Notes: generated by a model not told the origin, from the letters alone. Shown: positions 9,965 through 22,142, numbered from the stretch's first letter. The stretch: DNA of 64,000 nucleotides from Rosa chinensis (GCF_002994745.2 NW_020126838.1:1-64000); one strand, 5' to 3'. Translations and numbers: made by a program.

Positions 9965-12900
9965 AAGAAGGATGAGGCCGAAAAGGCCATCTTGGAAACT
10001 TTTAAGAAAGTGCAAATCAACATCCCTCTCCTTGAGGCCATTAAGCAAATTCCTAAGTATGCAAAATTTTTGAAGGAACTTTGCACCACAAGGAGACAGA
10101 ACCGTGAGAAAGAAGTGGTGAAGGTAAGTGAGAATGTCTCAGCTGTGCTTCAACGCAAAATGCCTGAAAAGTGTAAGGATCCAGGGAGTTTTTCTATCCC
10201 TTGTGTTATTGGAACCACTAGATTCGAAAATGCCATGCTAGACTTAGGTGCTTCTATAAATGTTATGCCATATTCTGTTTATGCATCTCTAGGTCTAGGT
10301 GAACTTAAACATGATAATGTTATTATTCAATTGGCAGATCGATCTAATGCATACCCTAAGGGGTTAGTTGAGGATGTACTTGTGCAGGTGGGTGAGCTAA
10401 TCTTCCCAGCTGATTTTTACGTCCTAGAGATGGAGGAGCCCTCTCCCAAGTCAACGCCACTTTTGCTAGGTCGTCCCTTCATGAGGACGGCTAGGACCAA
10501 AATTGATGTGTATTCTGGCACCTTGTCAATGGAATTTGACGGAGAAGTTGTTGGTTTCAACATTTTCGAAGCCATGAGGTATCCATTAAGTGACTTTCAA
10601 TCATGTTTTTCTATTGATATACTTGATGATCTTGCGCAGAAATTCATGGAAATAATGGAGGAGGATACTATGGTCTCAACCATTGCAAGTGGTGTTGGTT
10701 TCATGGAAGATGGCGCCACCATACCTAAGGAAGATCTCACGAAGTTCTATGATACCATCCACCTTGAAAACGTTGCTTCCCTTGAGGCAATGTCCTTTGG
10801 TGGTAGGTCATCTCCTTCTTTTTCACTCCCCATCTCTACTAATAAACCTCTGCCTTCAGTGATTCAGGCACCCACCTTAGAGCTTAAGCAATTACCGAAT
10901 CATTTGAAGTATGTCTATTTGGGGGAAAAGGAGACGTTACCTGTCATCATCTCTTCATCATTAACGTTAAATCAAGAGGACAGGTTAGTGGAGATGCTTA
11001 AAAGGCACAAGACTGCAATTGGTTGGACTTTAGCAGATATCAAGGGAGTTAGCCCTACCACTTGTGTCCATAGGATTTTGCTTGAGGAAGGAGCCAAGCC
11101 AACTAGGGAGGCTCAAAGACGTTTGAACCCACCTATGATGGAGGTTGTAAAGAAGGAAGTCATCAAGCTACTTGATTGTGGCGTCATCTACCCCATCTCA
11201 GATTCTAAGTGGGTTTCACCAGTTCAAGTTGTACCAAAGAAGTCTGGGATAACTGTTGTGAAGAATGCAGAGAATGAGTTAGTGCCTCAGAGAACTGTGA
11301 CTGGACATCGAGTTTGCATAGACTATAGGAAGCTAAACGCCACTACTAGGAAGGATCACTTCCCTTTGCCATTCATTGATCAGATGCTTGAGAGGTTGGC
11401 TGGCCACGAGTTCTATTGCTTTCTGGATGGGTATTCTGGTTACAACCAAATCGCCATTGCTAATGAGGATCAAGAGAAGACCACCTTCACATGCCCCTTT
11501 GGGACGTTTGCCTACAGAAGAATGCCTTTTGGACTTTGCAATGCTCCAGGTACGTTTCAAAGATGCATGGTAAGTATTTTTTCTGATTTTATTGAGAAAA
11601 TTATTGAAGTGTTTATGGATGACTTTTCAGTTTTTGGTAAAGACTTTGATGATTGCTTAAACAACTTAGAATTAATACTTAGGCGTTGTGAAGAGACTAA
11701 TCTTGTGCTTAATTGGGAAAAATGTCACTTTATGGTGAATCAAGGGATAGTCTTAGGGCATATTGTTTCAAAACATGGAATAGAAGTTGATAAGGCTAAA
11801 GTAGATCTTGTTAAGTACTTACCATACCCCACAAGTGTGAGGGAGGTCCGCTCTTTTCTTGGACATGCAGGTTTCTACAGACGCTTCATCAAGGACTTCT
11901 CCAAGATTTCTAGGCCATTATGTCGTCTTCTCCAAAAGGATGTGGCGTTTGAGTTCAAAGAGGATTGCAAGGCTGCGTTCAACACATTGAAGGAACTTCT
12001 AACATCTGCGCCCATCATGCTTCCACCAGATTGGTCTCTTCCCTTTGAGATCATGTGTGACGCCTCAGATTATGCTATTGGGGCCGTATTAGGCCAAAGG
12101 AGGGACAAGAAGCCTTATGCCATCTACTATGCTTCTAGAACCCTTAATGATGCTCAACTCAATTACTCTACAACTGAAAAAGAACTTTTAGCTGTTGTTT
12201 TTGCCTTAGAAAAATTTCGTTCATATTTATTGGGTACTAAAGTTATTGTTTACTCTGATCATGCAGCTTTAAGGTACCTGATGTCAAAAAAAGAGGCAAA
12301 ACCTAGGCTAATTCGTTGGATACTCTTGCTTCAAGAGTTTGATGTGGAGATCAAGGATAAGAAGGGCTCTGACAACGTTGTGGCAGACCACTTGAGTAGG
12401 CTAGTGAGTGAAGAGGACGCCATACCCTTAGTGGAGATGTTTCCGGATGAACAACTCTTCGGAATCCAGGTAAGTAAGCCTTGGTATGCAGATATTGTAA
12501 ATTATTTGGTGTCTAAAACGTTTCCTAGTCATATGCAAAGTGCTCAACGTGCTAGACTTAAGTTTTTAGCTAGACAATATGTTTGGGATGATCCTTACTT
12601 GTGGAAATATGGTTCTGATAAATTAATAAGGAGATGTGTGCCTAATAATGAACAAAAAGCTATACTTGAGTTTTGCCATTCTAGACAATGTGGTGGTCAC
12701 TTTGGCTCTGATAGAACTGCTAGGAAGGTGTTGGAATCTGGTTTTTATTGGCCTACTTTGTTTAAAGATGCATATGAATTTTGTATGACATGTGATAGAT
12801 GCCAAAGAACCGGTAATTTAGGAACTAAAGATCAAATGCCTTTGAATTCTATTATAGTTGTCGAAATTTTTGATATTTGGGGCATTGATTTTATGGGACC

Positions 12901-13780
12901 TTTTCCTTCATCTAATGGTTTTCTTTATATTCTCTTGGCTGTTGATTATGTTTCTAAGTGGGTGGAAGCGAAAGCCACCAGGACTAATGATTCTAAGGTT
13001 GTTGCAGAGTTTATAAAATCTAACATCTTGAATAGGTTTGGCATGCCTAGAGCTATCATTAGTGATGGAGGTTCTCACTTTTGCAACAAGACCATTGAGG
13101 CTTTGCTTAGGAAGTATCATGTGACACATAAGGTTTCAACGCCTTATCATCCTCAAACAAGTGGACAAGCAGAAGTTTCAAATAGGGAGATCAAGAGGAT
13201 ACTTGAGAAAACCGTGGGGCCCTCTAGGAAGGATTGGAGTCAACGTTTGGATGATGCATTATGGGCGTATAGGACAGCTTACAAAACGCCAATAGGAATG
13301 TCACCCTTTCGTTTGGTGTATGGGAAACCATGCCATTTACCTGTGGAGTTGGAGCATCGAGCATGGTGGGCAGTTAAGACATTCAACATGGACTTGGACG
13401 AGGCTGGCCTTCATAGGAAGTTGCAACTAAATGAGCTTGAGGAAATTCGAAATGAGGCTTATGATAGTGCGCGGATTTACAAGGAAAAGACAAAGGCTTT
13501 TCATGATAAGATGATTCGTGGAAAGACCTTTGTAGTTGGGCAAAAAGTTCTTTTATTTCATTCTCGATTGAGACTTTTTCCTGGTAAGTTGCGTTCTAGA
13601 TGGGTTGGTCCTTTTATTGTTACTAAAGTTTTTCCTCATGGTGCTATACAGATAAGGAGCCCTGCAACTGGAAGTGATTTCAAGGTGAATGGACATCGTC
13701 TTAAACCTTACTATGAGGCGTTTGTGGAGCACAATGTGGAGGATGTACCCCTCCAAGATGCGCCACAACCAGAGGACTAA
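9965..13780 (+). pseudogene. pol: Pol of element B (protease, RT, RNase H, integrase), cut off from gag
   Basis: An open frame of more than 1260 codons without a plausible start of its own. Relative to D, roughly 110 codons between gag and protease are missing near 9955, which puts pol in a different frame from gag. In order: aspartic protease with LDLGAS (from 10235), RT with LDGYSGY and FMDD catalytic motifs (FMDD at 11612-11623), RNase H starting at MCDAS (about 12055), the integrase HHCC zinc finger, the DDE core starting at GIDFMGP (about 12882) and the GPF motif near the C-terminus. All catalytic motifs seem present. There is no chromodomain, which fits Athila. The stop is at 13780. Confidence 0.88.
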
Positions 13781-13827
13781 ATGAAGGTGCAAGTCTAGGC
13801 TGAAAGACTTTAAACATTAAGCGCTGC

Positions 13828-13843
13828 ATGGGAGGCAACCCAT
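13828..13843 (+). other. Post-pol hairpin (element B)
   Basis: Arms ATGGG and CCCAT with loop AGGCAA. Both arms are changed relative to A, D, N1 and N2, so pairing is kept. Confidence 0.65.
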
Positions 13844-14291
13844 TTCATCCGTAGCTGTGGAGGAGCCATCAACGCAGATTTGCTTTCTTGAACTCCTCCC
13901 TTTCTCTTTATTTTCGTGAAATTTTGCTTTGTTTTTAGGTCTCTTTGCGTTAACTCTTATGCCATGCTTGATTGATGTTTTGTATGCTTTATACTTGTTT
14001 ATACATTGAGGACAATGCATGATTTAAGTGTGGGGGAAGGGTATAACGTTTCACTTTGTTTTTAGGAGCTAGTTGTGTGGTTATAAAAAGAAAACAAAAT
14101 AAAAATCGGAAAAATCAGAAAATAAAAAAAATTTTGCGTTAATTTTTGTTTTAGGTTTTGTGCTCCATGTTTCGATTTTTATACTTGTGTTATTGTTTTG
14201 TTGTTTATTGTTAGAGTCAAAATGATTTTTGGGTAAATATCTTCTTCATCGTAGGAGCATCCAATGGGATGTGATATCTAAGGTTCAGTTT

Positions 14292-14364
14292 GGATATGAG
14301 AAGTGCTGACAAAGGGTCTCGTCCCCTGTCAATCAAGTGAGCTGAGCTCCGCCAAAATCATTCC
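14292..14364 (+). other. Structured module, 3' copy in B
   Basis: Outer arms GGATATGA and TCATTCC (one bulged T) enclose hairpin arms TGACA and TGTCA (14307-14331). In D the matching arms are GGATACGA/TCGTTCC and TAGCA/TGCTA. Both stems have compensatory changes. Confidence 0.7.
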
Positions 14365-16292
14365 TCTCTTCACCTGGTCATGTTCCAAAGGAGTTACCGA
14401 AAGGAGAAGGGAAATAACCCTAAGTCCAAAACGTTTTAGTCTTGTTTGTGCGTCATTTACATGGGTGTTTTGTCTTGTTGTGTGATCGAGTCTTAGGATG
14501 CCCTTTTAACTGTCTAGGATGAGCTTATATCTCTGAAATTAAGGCTAAAAGAGGATCACAAGATTGAGATAATGTTTGATGATATTCTTTGGTTAATTAT
14601 GATTTATGAAAAGCATATGAATGTGTAGTAGATATGGTGCATGCGTAACTTTGGTACAGAATATGAACATGTGGATGATAAGTTATGATTCATAATAACC
14701 CTTGTGAGAATTTGAGCCATGTGCCCTTTCTTTGTTGAGTGATTAATGAAAAAAATGAAATATACTCTTATTTTCTTGGCGATGATTTTGTTGATCTCAT
14801 TATTCTTTCATCTTGATTGATTACTTGCCATAGATTAAGTTTGATGGACTAGAGAATGCTAGAATTCACTGTTATGCTTGTTGAAACATTTATGATCAAT
14901 ATATGGCCCTGATTCTGGAAAGGATAAAGGTACTTACTTAGGATTTTCACCACCATAGCCAAATATAGCCTGTGTCCCTATTTGTGCCCGTCGTGGGACC
15001 CCCCTAGTTTAACCATTTTGAGCCTACATTGAGCTTTTTCTTTCATCACCCTCAAAATTCCTTAACCCTTAACCCTAGTATAGTTATATCCTTACCCCTT
15101 TGTTCTAAAGACTTAGTGGAGCATATTTTTGAGACTTTGCTTGGAGTTTTGGCGTCAAGGAAGATTTTTGAAGACATGAAGAAGTTCAAGTGTGGGGGTA
15201 GACTTGTCCATATGAATTTTTGTTTGTAATTGCCGAAAAAGAAAAAAAGAAAAGAAAAAGAAATCGTAAAAAAAAAATAAAGGAATATTTCGGCAATTAA
15301 AGAAAAAATGTGTGCTATTGTTTATGTTTATGGATTTTAGTCCCCTATACTTGGTGAATTTGGAGTTTGTTTGGAATTGAAGGTCCATTGTTGAAAAATT
15401 TGGTCTTTGTCCAATTCACTTGTTCGAAAGAAGGTTAGAATGAAGTATGGGCCCAACATGATGGCACTTGGCCCTTTTATAAAGCTCTGGAGGACATGAC
15501 GTTTGCTATGCTTGGTGGATTCGAAATTTGGTCTCTCTACATCTACAAGTGCTCTACTAGGTTTTTAGGATACTTTGTGATCTTCCTATCCCTTCGTTTC
15601 TTTTAACCTTAAGCCTTGGCCCCATTACAACCTTAATTGTAAGACCTCTTTGATCCTTAAGATGGGACAGCCTTTGATCTGTGGAGATGAGTTATAACTG
15701 TTGAACTTATGGCTTGGGTTCATCTGTGCAAGTAGTTGATATCTTTCATGAGATCTTTAAAAGAAAAATATATAATGTGCTTTCGTTTCTTATACATATG
15801 TGATACACTTGTTTATCTTTCACATATACTTGAGTGATAAGCTTTTAAGCATGAGCCTTGAATCTGAGAGAAGAAAGAGTGATATATCCATGTGAGGTTT
15901 GAATCATGACTTGTTTGAAATATGTTGAGCTACACCCATCACCATTGTTTACCCCCAAGTCTTACATGCTTATATGTGGATTATATTTTGTAATTAGCTC
16001 TTGAATATCTTGAAGATGTGATGCTTGGTTAAGTGCTAATCTTGGTGACTTGAAAGTAAGAGATTTCTGAGACAATATGTTAAAGGGCTTAGATGTCATT
16101 GCGTGTGTCAACGTTGGAGTCTTAGTATGTGATGCTTTTGTCTTGATTTTGTCTAAGTGTTGTCAACGTTTTTCTTGTCTTGAGTCTTGTGTTTTTCGTT
16201 TTCTCTACTTAGTATTTTCGTTAGTTTCTTTGTTTTGTGTCTTAGTCTTTTTGGTTTGTTATGTTGATTTTGCTAAGGGACTAGCAAAAGCT

Positions 16293-16307
16293 AAGTGTGG
16301 GGGAATT
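16293..16307 (+). promoter_or_regulatory. Polypurine tract of B
   Basis: AAGTGTGGGGGAATT adjoins the 3' LTR start at 16308. An inverted repeat (TTTTGCTA ... TAGCAAAA, 16268-16289) lies just upstream. Confidence 0.85.
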
Positions 16308-18991
16308 TGATAGGAGCATAAAATGCGACGTTTATAATGTTTAAACCCTATATTTTGCTAAGTTATTTCCTTTATCTTGATCAATTTAACTTAGTTAGTG
16401 TTTTTCAGGTGAAAATGGAGTCTCAAGGTCCAAAAATGACTAAGGAAGGCACAAGTGACGCAGAAATGAGAAGAAATGAAGAAATGGAAGTTCTCCCAGT
16501 TTGACTAGGAAAAGGAATCCTAGTTGGAGTAGGAATCAGAAGCTGACTTGGATTCAAACTCTTAAGTCGCGGAAATTAGAAGTTCTACTTGGACAGGGAA
16601 ACCCAATTCTACTCAGATAAGGAATCCTAGTGTGATAAGGAGTCCCTGTTGGATAAGGATTACTCAAGAAGGTTCCGGAAGAGTGTGGAAGCATCTCGGA
16701 AAAGGAAGCAGTATTCAACTAGGAAACCTACTTGCATATGGAGTTCTACTCATACTAGGAGAGCTTGGGAACGTTCATGAAGTATCTAGAAGTCTCAAGA
16801 AGATCATATGCCGTGCACATGGAAGAGAAAGCAACAAGGAATTCGGATTTCAAAGCAATGTGGAGTTTGGATTTCTAGTTGAGTATGGATTGGAATTGCC
16901 GTGAGATTTTTGAAGGTTCTAGGGAGTTCTTGACGTTTCATTCTTCAACAAGTCGTGGAAGACATGTGAGGGGCATGTGATGCAAAGGAAAACCGAATTG
17001 GACTCAACTTGCGCCTCAAAAGTCAAATCCATTACAGATTCGGAAATCTGCCTGTGCAGATCAGTCAACTTCAACGGAGTGTCATAAATCGCTCAGAAAA
17101 TTATGATCTTTATATGGTTGGAAAGCTGCAGATGTCTAGTTTCCAAAGCTTTTTACGGTTCATCAATAGCTATTTTCTAGAGAAAGTTATGGCCGTTTTA
17201 GTGGACTGAGGTCAATCCTGCCGGAAATCTGTTTTGAGAGAAAGAAGTCCTAAATCAACACGAACTAAGAGAAACCAAGTAGAAACGAATTGGGAGTGCC
17301 TTGAGACGTTCTACTATGTATACCTTGTGTATTAGACGTTCAGGGTTGACACTTTATTCTCCACAATTTCGTTTCTCACCGGTTTGCTCTTGAGTTTCAG
17401 GTTTTCGCGTCTTGCAAGTTCTAGCCGTGCCATCCTCCATCTTTGCCGTGATCTTCACTTTGTGCCGCCGCCTTGGATCTGCGTTGGACCTTGGGACGTG
17501 TCTAAGGGTTGTTCTTACCATCTTCATCATGTTTTCTTCTCGGTTTTGTAACTTGTTAGATAGAAATTCTGTTTTGTTTTTCTTTGTGTAAAACCGAAAC
17601 CATGAGTTAACTTTCTGATTTTTGGATGCGATTTGGATAGTCTTTTCAATGTTTGATGTGTTTGTGTATGTTTGATTCTTGTTAATTGCCGATTTCATGG
17701 AATGATGATCTGATTTTGTTTTATGGAAAACTTTTGCATGTTCTTGTTCTTTGGTTCGAAACTTAGAGTGATTGCATGTAATTGGAGCTAGTAATTAGGT
17801 TTATGCGTTGTAACCCTAATTCACTTAAGTAGTAAAGGCTTTGGACAAAGGTCGAAATCAGATTATGCATGTGATGAATTGACTTGCGTTGAGTACTTGG
17901 ATTTGCATGTTCATTGACCAAACTTTCACTTGTTCTTAATGATTCGAATGCATGAGATCATGAGTTGCGTTGATTGTGTGATACCTGCGTTTGAAATATG
18001 TTGGATTAAGTGCGTTGCTTAATTGACTAAGTAAAGGGAAGTAAAATAAGGGACATTGGTTGCGTTGATCTTTGTTTCTTGGTTGATGATGTTCCATGGT
18101 AATTAATAAGATTAAGGGATGCATGAATATGTTGTTCTTGATTAGTTCTTGAAAAATTGTTCTTCAAAGATTCTTCTTTTCCCACCTATGTAAATAAAAT
18201 GTTTTCTTGTTTTTAATCTTTTAATGTTTTCGAAATTTTATGTTCTTCAATCTTTAAAAACCCCCTATCTTTATGTTTTCTTGTTTGTGTAAATAAATAA
18301 AATTAACTTAGATTTTTAGGTAGCATGTTAACCTAGTTAAATAAAAAATAAAATAAAAAAAAAATAAATGTTTTTAATTTCGTGAATAGTGAGTCCGTGA
18401 ATAGTAAATATGTGTTTGTTTTAGTTTTAGTGTTTTTTAGGAGTTTGTTAGGGTCTCCTTGTTTTTAGGGATGTCTTCCTTAATTTTAGGGATTTGCTCC
18501 TAATTTTTAGGAAAAGTTGTTAGAGTTAGTTTTGACTTAGTATTTTGTGTTTGACTTGGTCAATAATTTGTTTTCTTAATAATTAAGTAATTCTAATTAG
18601 AATATAACTAATAATCCTTGTTGTATATGGTTTTCTAATATGATATGGACTTGTAAAATGTATTTAAGTAGGAGTAGGATTTCCAAAACCTTTTCTAACT
18701 TGAATTCTTTGTTGGTTTCGAATTCTATGTATATATATACTTGTGATTTTCGATTGTTTCTTCATTCTTTGTTCTCTAACTTTGTGTTAAATGTATGTCT
18801 CTCTAATTCTCTCTAATTTTCATAAACTTGTATATGTTTGTTCATTGATTTCGTAAATTGTATATTCTTTTCTTTAATTTGTTTCTCACATGTTAGCACC
18901 CTCAATCCCCGGCTTGAACGATCCCTGCTTATTCTATACTAACAACTACATTTTTCAGGGTTTAAATTGGCGATTGCTTTTGCACGTATCA
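16308..18991 (+). repeat. 3' LTR of element B
   Basis: 2684 bp, TGATAGGAGC to CGTATCA. U3 and R differ strongly from the A/D/N type, but the ends and the U5 block CAATCCCCGG are shared. No clear TATA box was identified. Nothing else coding is seen in it. Confidence 0.9.
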
Positions 18992-19179
18992 GAGAGGGCT
19001 AGAGATGTGACCACCATGAGCTGGGTGGATTTTGTGGTACTCTTCCGAGGGAATTATTTTCCGGCTGCGGTGAGGAAGCAGTTAGAGGTGGAGTTCCTTG
19101 CGCTGACTCAGGGGGATATGAGTGTTAGAGAGTATGAGGCGAAGTTCTCGAGGTTGCATCGCTTCGTGAGACCGATGGA
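18992..19179 (+). pseudogene. gag: Gag fragment of a chromovirus-like Gypsy element
   Basis: About 62 codons reading as a retrotransposon Gag domain of the Tekay/Del type: W-x-F at the start, FRGNYFPAAVR, then EF-x-L-x-Q-G-x-MSVREYEAKF-x-RL. It is unrelated in detail to the Athila Gags here. It is bounded by the 3' LTR of B and the 5' LTR of C, so both ends are cut. It is probably the oldest layer of the window. Confidence 0.75.
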
Positions 19180-19530
19180 TGATAGGAGCAAAAAAAGTGT
19201 GACAATATTATTAATTATGTGCCTCATTTTAGCCTTATTTCTCCCTTAGTTTAGTGTTTTGAGTCATTAAGTCATTTTGAAAGTCTTGTTGAGTGTTTGG
19301 AGTGAAATAGGCGGAAAAAGTAAAATTCATGAAAAATCCTAGCTGGATCAGGATTCCTAACTGTCAACTATTTTTGCGGTCTTTACATTTTAATTTCCCT
19401 TTATTTTCTCTAGAAAATTCTGATATTCTCTTGCTTGTTGTAGGAAACGTTGCCTGGTTAAACTCTTGGAAACAGCAATGATGGAGTCATAAAATAAAGC
19501 ATTAAGATATTTGACCAAGCAATGAAGAAG

Positions 19531-19718
19531 GGAAATAAAGGAGAAAAGATGTTTTCAGTTGAGGAATAAAAGAGAAAGACGTTTCAGCTGGAAAAATAAA
19601 TAAGAGAAAGACGTTTTCAGTTGGGGAATAAAGGAGAAAAGACGTTTTCAGTTGAGGAATAAAAGAAAAAGATGTTTCAGCTGGAAAAATAAATAAGAGA
19701 AAGACGTTTCAGCTTGGA
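19531..19718 (+). repeat. U3 tandem repeats upstream of the C promoter
   Basis: About six imperfect repeats of 30-35 bp built around AAAGACGTTTCAGCTGG, ending roughly 80 bp before the TATA box. The array is arranged differently in the 3' LTR (57501-57655). The position suggests enhancer elements; this is inference. Confidence 0.7.
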
Positions 19719-19800
19719 AATTAAAGGAATTGCCCCATTATGAGAGGAGTTAAGGCCATAAAGAAGACGTTTCAGTTGGGAAAGCCAACCAATGCTCCCC

Positions 19801-19808
19801 TATAAATA
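19801..19808 (+). promoter_or_regulatory. TATA box of C 5' LTR
   Basis: TATAAATA after GCTCCCC, with a CCAAT-like AACCAATG 10-15 bp upstream. Confidence 0.8.
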
Positions 19809-20913
19809 GGCAACGTCCAGAACTGAATTGGCATCACTTCCTGGCCAAAAACCATTCCAAGACTGCCCAATTCACTCCTTAAACTTCCATCACCTACAAG
19901 ACCGTGACACCATCCATCCATCAATCTACAAAGCTCTAAGGCGCTGAGTCAAGGACGCTCCACCACCATCGCAGAGACGAGTTCATCACCGTGTTGCTAA
20001 GCCGCTGAGGAAAGCTTCAAAGTGTAACTATGACTCTACTTATAATTTTTGTTTCGGTTTTGTGTGTTTCAATTTGTGAGTTGTGTAATTGGAGACATGA
20101 AATTTTCAGAATATTTTTATTAATATTTTTGAGATTTTCAGTTTATTATTGAGTTAATTTTGAGAATTCTTTTATGATGCATGTTACAATCTTGTGCCCT
20201 TTTATGTGTTTTGGTAATTTTCAGAGTTAGGTTCATAAGTTTGCATGCTAGAACAACGGTAAGAGTTTTTGTGTGTTTGCTTAATTTGCCAAGAGTAATT
20301 GTTATTTGTTAAGACGCTGAGTTAAACAAGTAGCAATTAGTTCTAAAAAGTGGTAAAAATCATGCTTTAATGATTAAATGATTCTGGAAATTACGTGTTA
20401 AATTCTATGTGTAATGGTTAATTTGCACGTGTGAGTTGATTCGAGGGTTAGATAATACTACTAGTTAAGAGAATTACGCCGAGTGTTTTCGAAATTTAGT
20501 AGTATTAGGCTTGGTAAGGACTTTTCCGATCCAAACCTACATTAGAACGAATCAGATAAATGGATTGATCCGCTGAGGCTTTTCATTTTGGCTCTTATCT
20601 AGGCATTTAAGGTGGACACATTTTTGTAGCATGTTGAAATGAATTTTCTGTTTTTACACTTAGTAATTTCCGAGTGGTATTGGTCTAGGTTAGGGAAGTC
20701 GATCATTGTATATAGTTTTATTTGCGTTGTTTTTATTTTTAGTAGATTAGAAACCAAATTCCAAAACCCCCATTTTATTCTTTTATTTGTTAATTGACCT
20801 TTTTGTGTAGGTGTACCCTACAATCCCCGGACTGAACGATCCCTGCTTATCCTATACTGACAACTACATTTTGCAGGGTTAAATTGTGAGGCTATTTCAG
20901 CCGCACCAATTTT

Positions 20914-20932
20914 TGGCGCCGTTGCCGGGGAT
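20914..20932 (+). promoter_or_regulatory. tRNA-Asp primer binding site of C
   Basis: TGGCGCCGTTGCCGGGGAT, complementary to the tRNA-Asp 3' end, five bases after the LTR. Confidence 0.9.
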
Positions 20933-21931
20933 TGTTAAAATCCCTTGCACTTAAAGTGTCATCGATTTTGTTGTATATAGAATGCATGCTAAGTTTTGTA
21001 CTACACTTGTGGAATGGTGACAAATTGTGATTTCGGTTAGGCCAACCTTTAATTGTGATTTAGTTTAAGTTTTATGAATGTTACAAAATTAAGCATGTCT
21101 TTTATCATTGTTGTACAATTTGTAGAAGTTGTTTTTTTTTAACCATATTGTAAATTGAATGTGGTTTACTTAGATTAATATACTTAGGTTATGAATTTAG
21201 CTAAATACTTAATTGTTGTAAGTGTGTAAAATCGTATGAGTAGACAAGGGCCCTTTTGTTAATATTGGCCTAAACCCTTCATTAGTACCTTGCTATGGTC
21301 TCTTGGGGTTGAGGGCGGCCTTTATTAACACTTGGAGAACGGTCTAACACATAAGTTAATTTCCCAGCTGAGTAAGGGGCATACGGATGGTGTCTAAGGT
21401 TGAGACCCTGGGTGATGGGTTCAATTGGATCTCAGAGATACTATAGAATGAGCGTAAACCACTATGTGGGAGTAGCCGATAGGGGCCTAAACCTCAATGA
21501 GGGAGTAGCCTCCGTAGTATCACCAAAATGAGTCCTCCCTCTCACTTACCTCTTATCTGGCCATTCGGCCTTCTGAAACAAAGGAAAGAGACTTATGTCT
21601 GGGCGACTATCCCTATATCGTATCTCACCAATAGTAGTGGTTTCTATTGGGCTCGACTTACAACTTGGAATCAATTGAGATATTACCTATGTTTATAATA
21701 AATAAAAAAATTAAAAAAAAAAAATGATGTCTGACCTGCTTAAGGTATATTGGATTAAACATGACTTTGTCGAGGGTAGCTGTTCTATAGTCCCATTGCA
21801 CAAACGAGGTCCTCTGTTCCAGTACCTAAGTATGTAAATGTAAAAGTAACTTAGAAAGTTAAGGAAAGACATAATGTTTGTATTTCGAACCTTGTATATG
21901 TTACTAACACTTGATTTGGTCTTAAAGGTCC
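20933..21931 (+). other. Noncoding leader of C
   Basis: One kilobase with no gene. It shares only blocks with B and D: the GAGGGCGGCC block near 21310, the structured module (21427-21535) and a block from 21743 to 21830 whose ends can pair (AAGGTA and TACCT). TACTAAC at 21902-21908 and an AG at 21927 precede gag. Confidence 0.7.
21427..21535 (+). other. Structured leader module (C), the most elaborate copy
   Basis: Four stems can be drawn. The outer one pairs GGATCTCA (21427) with TGAGTCC (21529), with a bulged T. The second pairs GATACTA (21437) with TAGTATC (21515). Two inner hairpins follow: CCAC-TAT-GTGG (21459-21469) and CCTC-AAT-GAGG (21492-21502). The two inner hairpins are a duplication whose arms differ by a paired change. 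Confidence 0.75.
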
Positions 21932-21952
21932 ATGAATGTCCACTGTCTTTGA
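21932..21952 (+). other. Six-codon upstream ORF overlapping gag start (C)
   Basis: ATGAATG again: the first ATG gives six codons and TGA; the second (21936) is the gag start. Confidence 0.6.
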
Positions 21953-22142
21953 TAAGACTAAGGAGCTCTTTGAAAAATTGGAACGTGTTAGGCAAAGGGC
22001 AGAACTCACTTTTTCAGACCGCCCTCCTCTAGAAAGGAGGGATTCTCAGGACTCTAGCTATTCAGGTTATAACTCCTCAACTAGATCAACCGAGGAGATC
22101 AACAAACCTGACCATTCTGAAGAAGGAGAAGAACAAGTCTTT
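21936..22142 (+). pseudogene. gag: N-terminal gag segment of C, interrupted by N1
   Basis: The first 69 codons of Gag, including a charged segment EKLERVRQRAEL and an acidic Ser-rich tail. N1 interrupts it directly after a Phe codon, and the frame continues at 28879. Confidence 0.85.

Larger units (their letters stand above)
13781..16292 (+). other. Conserved 3' noncoding region of B
   Basis: About 2.5 kb with no env-like gene. It contains the post-pol hairpin (13828-13843, arms ATGGG/CCCAT), two internal PPT-like tracts (14026-14041, 15188-15200), an extra structured module (14292-14364) and the PPT-side hairpin (16268-16289). Confidence 0.8.
7149..18991 (+). mobile_element. Element B: Athila-like retrotransposon with damaged gag-pol
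   Basis: Forward element with a 5' LTR cut by R1 (7149-7476 remains), PBS, leader, gag, pol, 3' noncoding region, PPT and a 2684-bp 3' LTR. The remaining 328 bp of the 5' LTR look identical to the matching 328 bp of the 3' LTR (18664-18991), so the insertion is recent. Gag-pol carries a nonsense codon and a frame-shifting deletion, so B could not make a full polyprotein as it stands. Its right flank is a chromovirus-like gag scrap. Confidence 0.92.
19180..20908 (+). repeat. 5' LTR of element C
   Basis: 1729 bp, TGATAGGAGC to CCGCACCA (the other LTR ends CGCATCA). It has an U3 repeat array (19531-19718), a TATA box at 19801 and the U5 block CAATCCCCGG near 20820. Confidence 0.9.

Noticed and set aside
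13781..16292. An env-like gene after pol
   Set aside because: No frame longer than about 90 codons and no signal peptide or membrane segment kept between elements.
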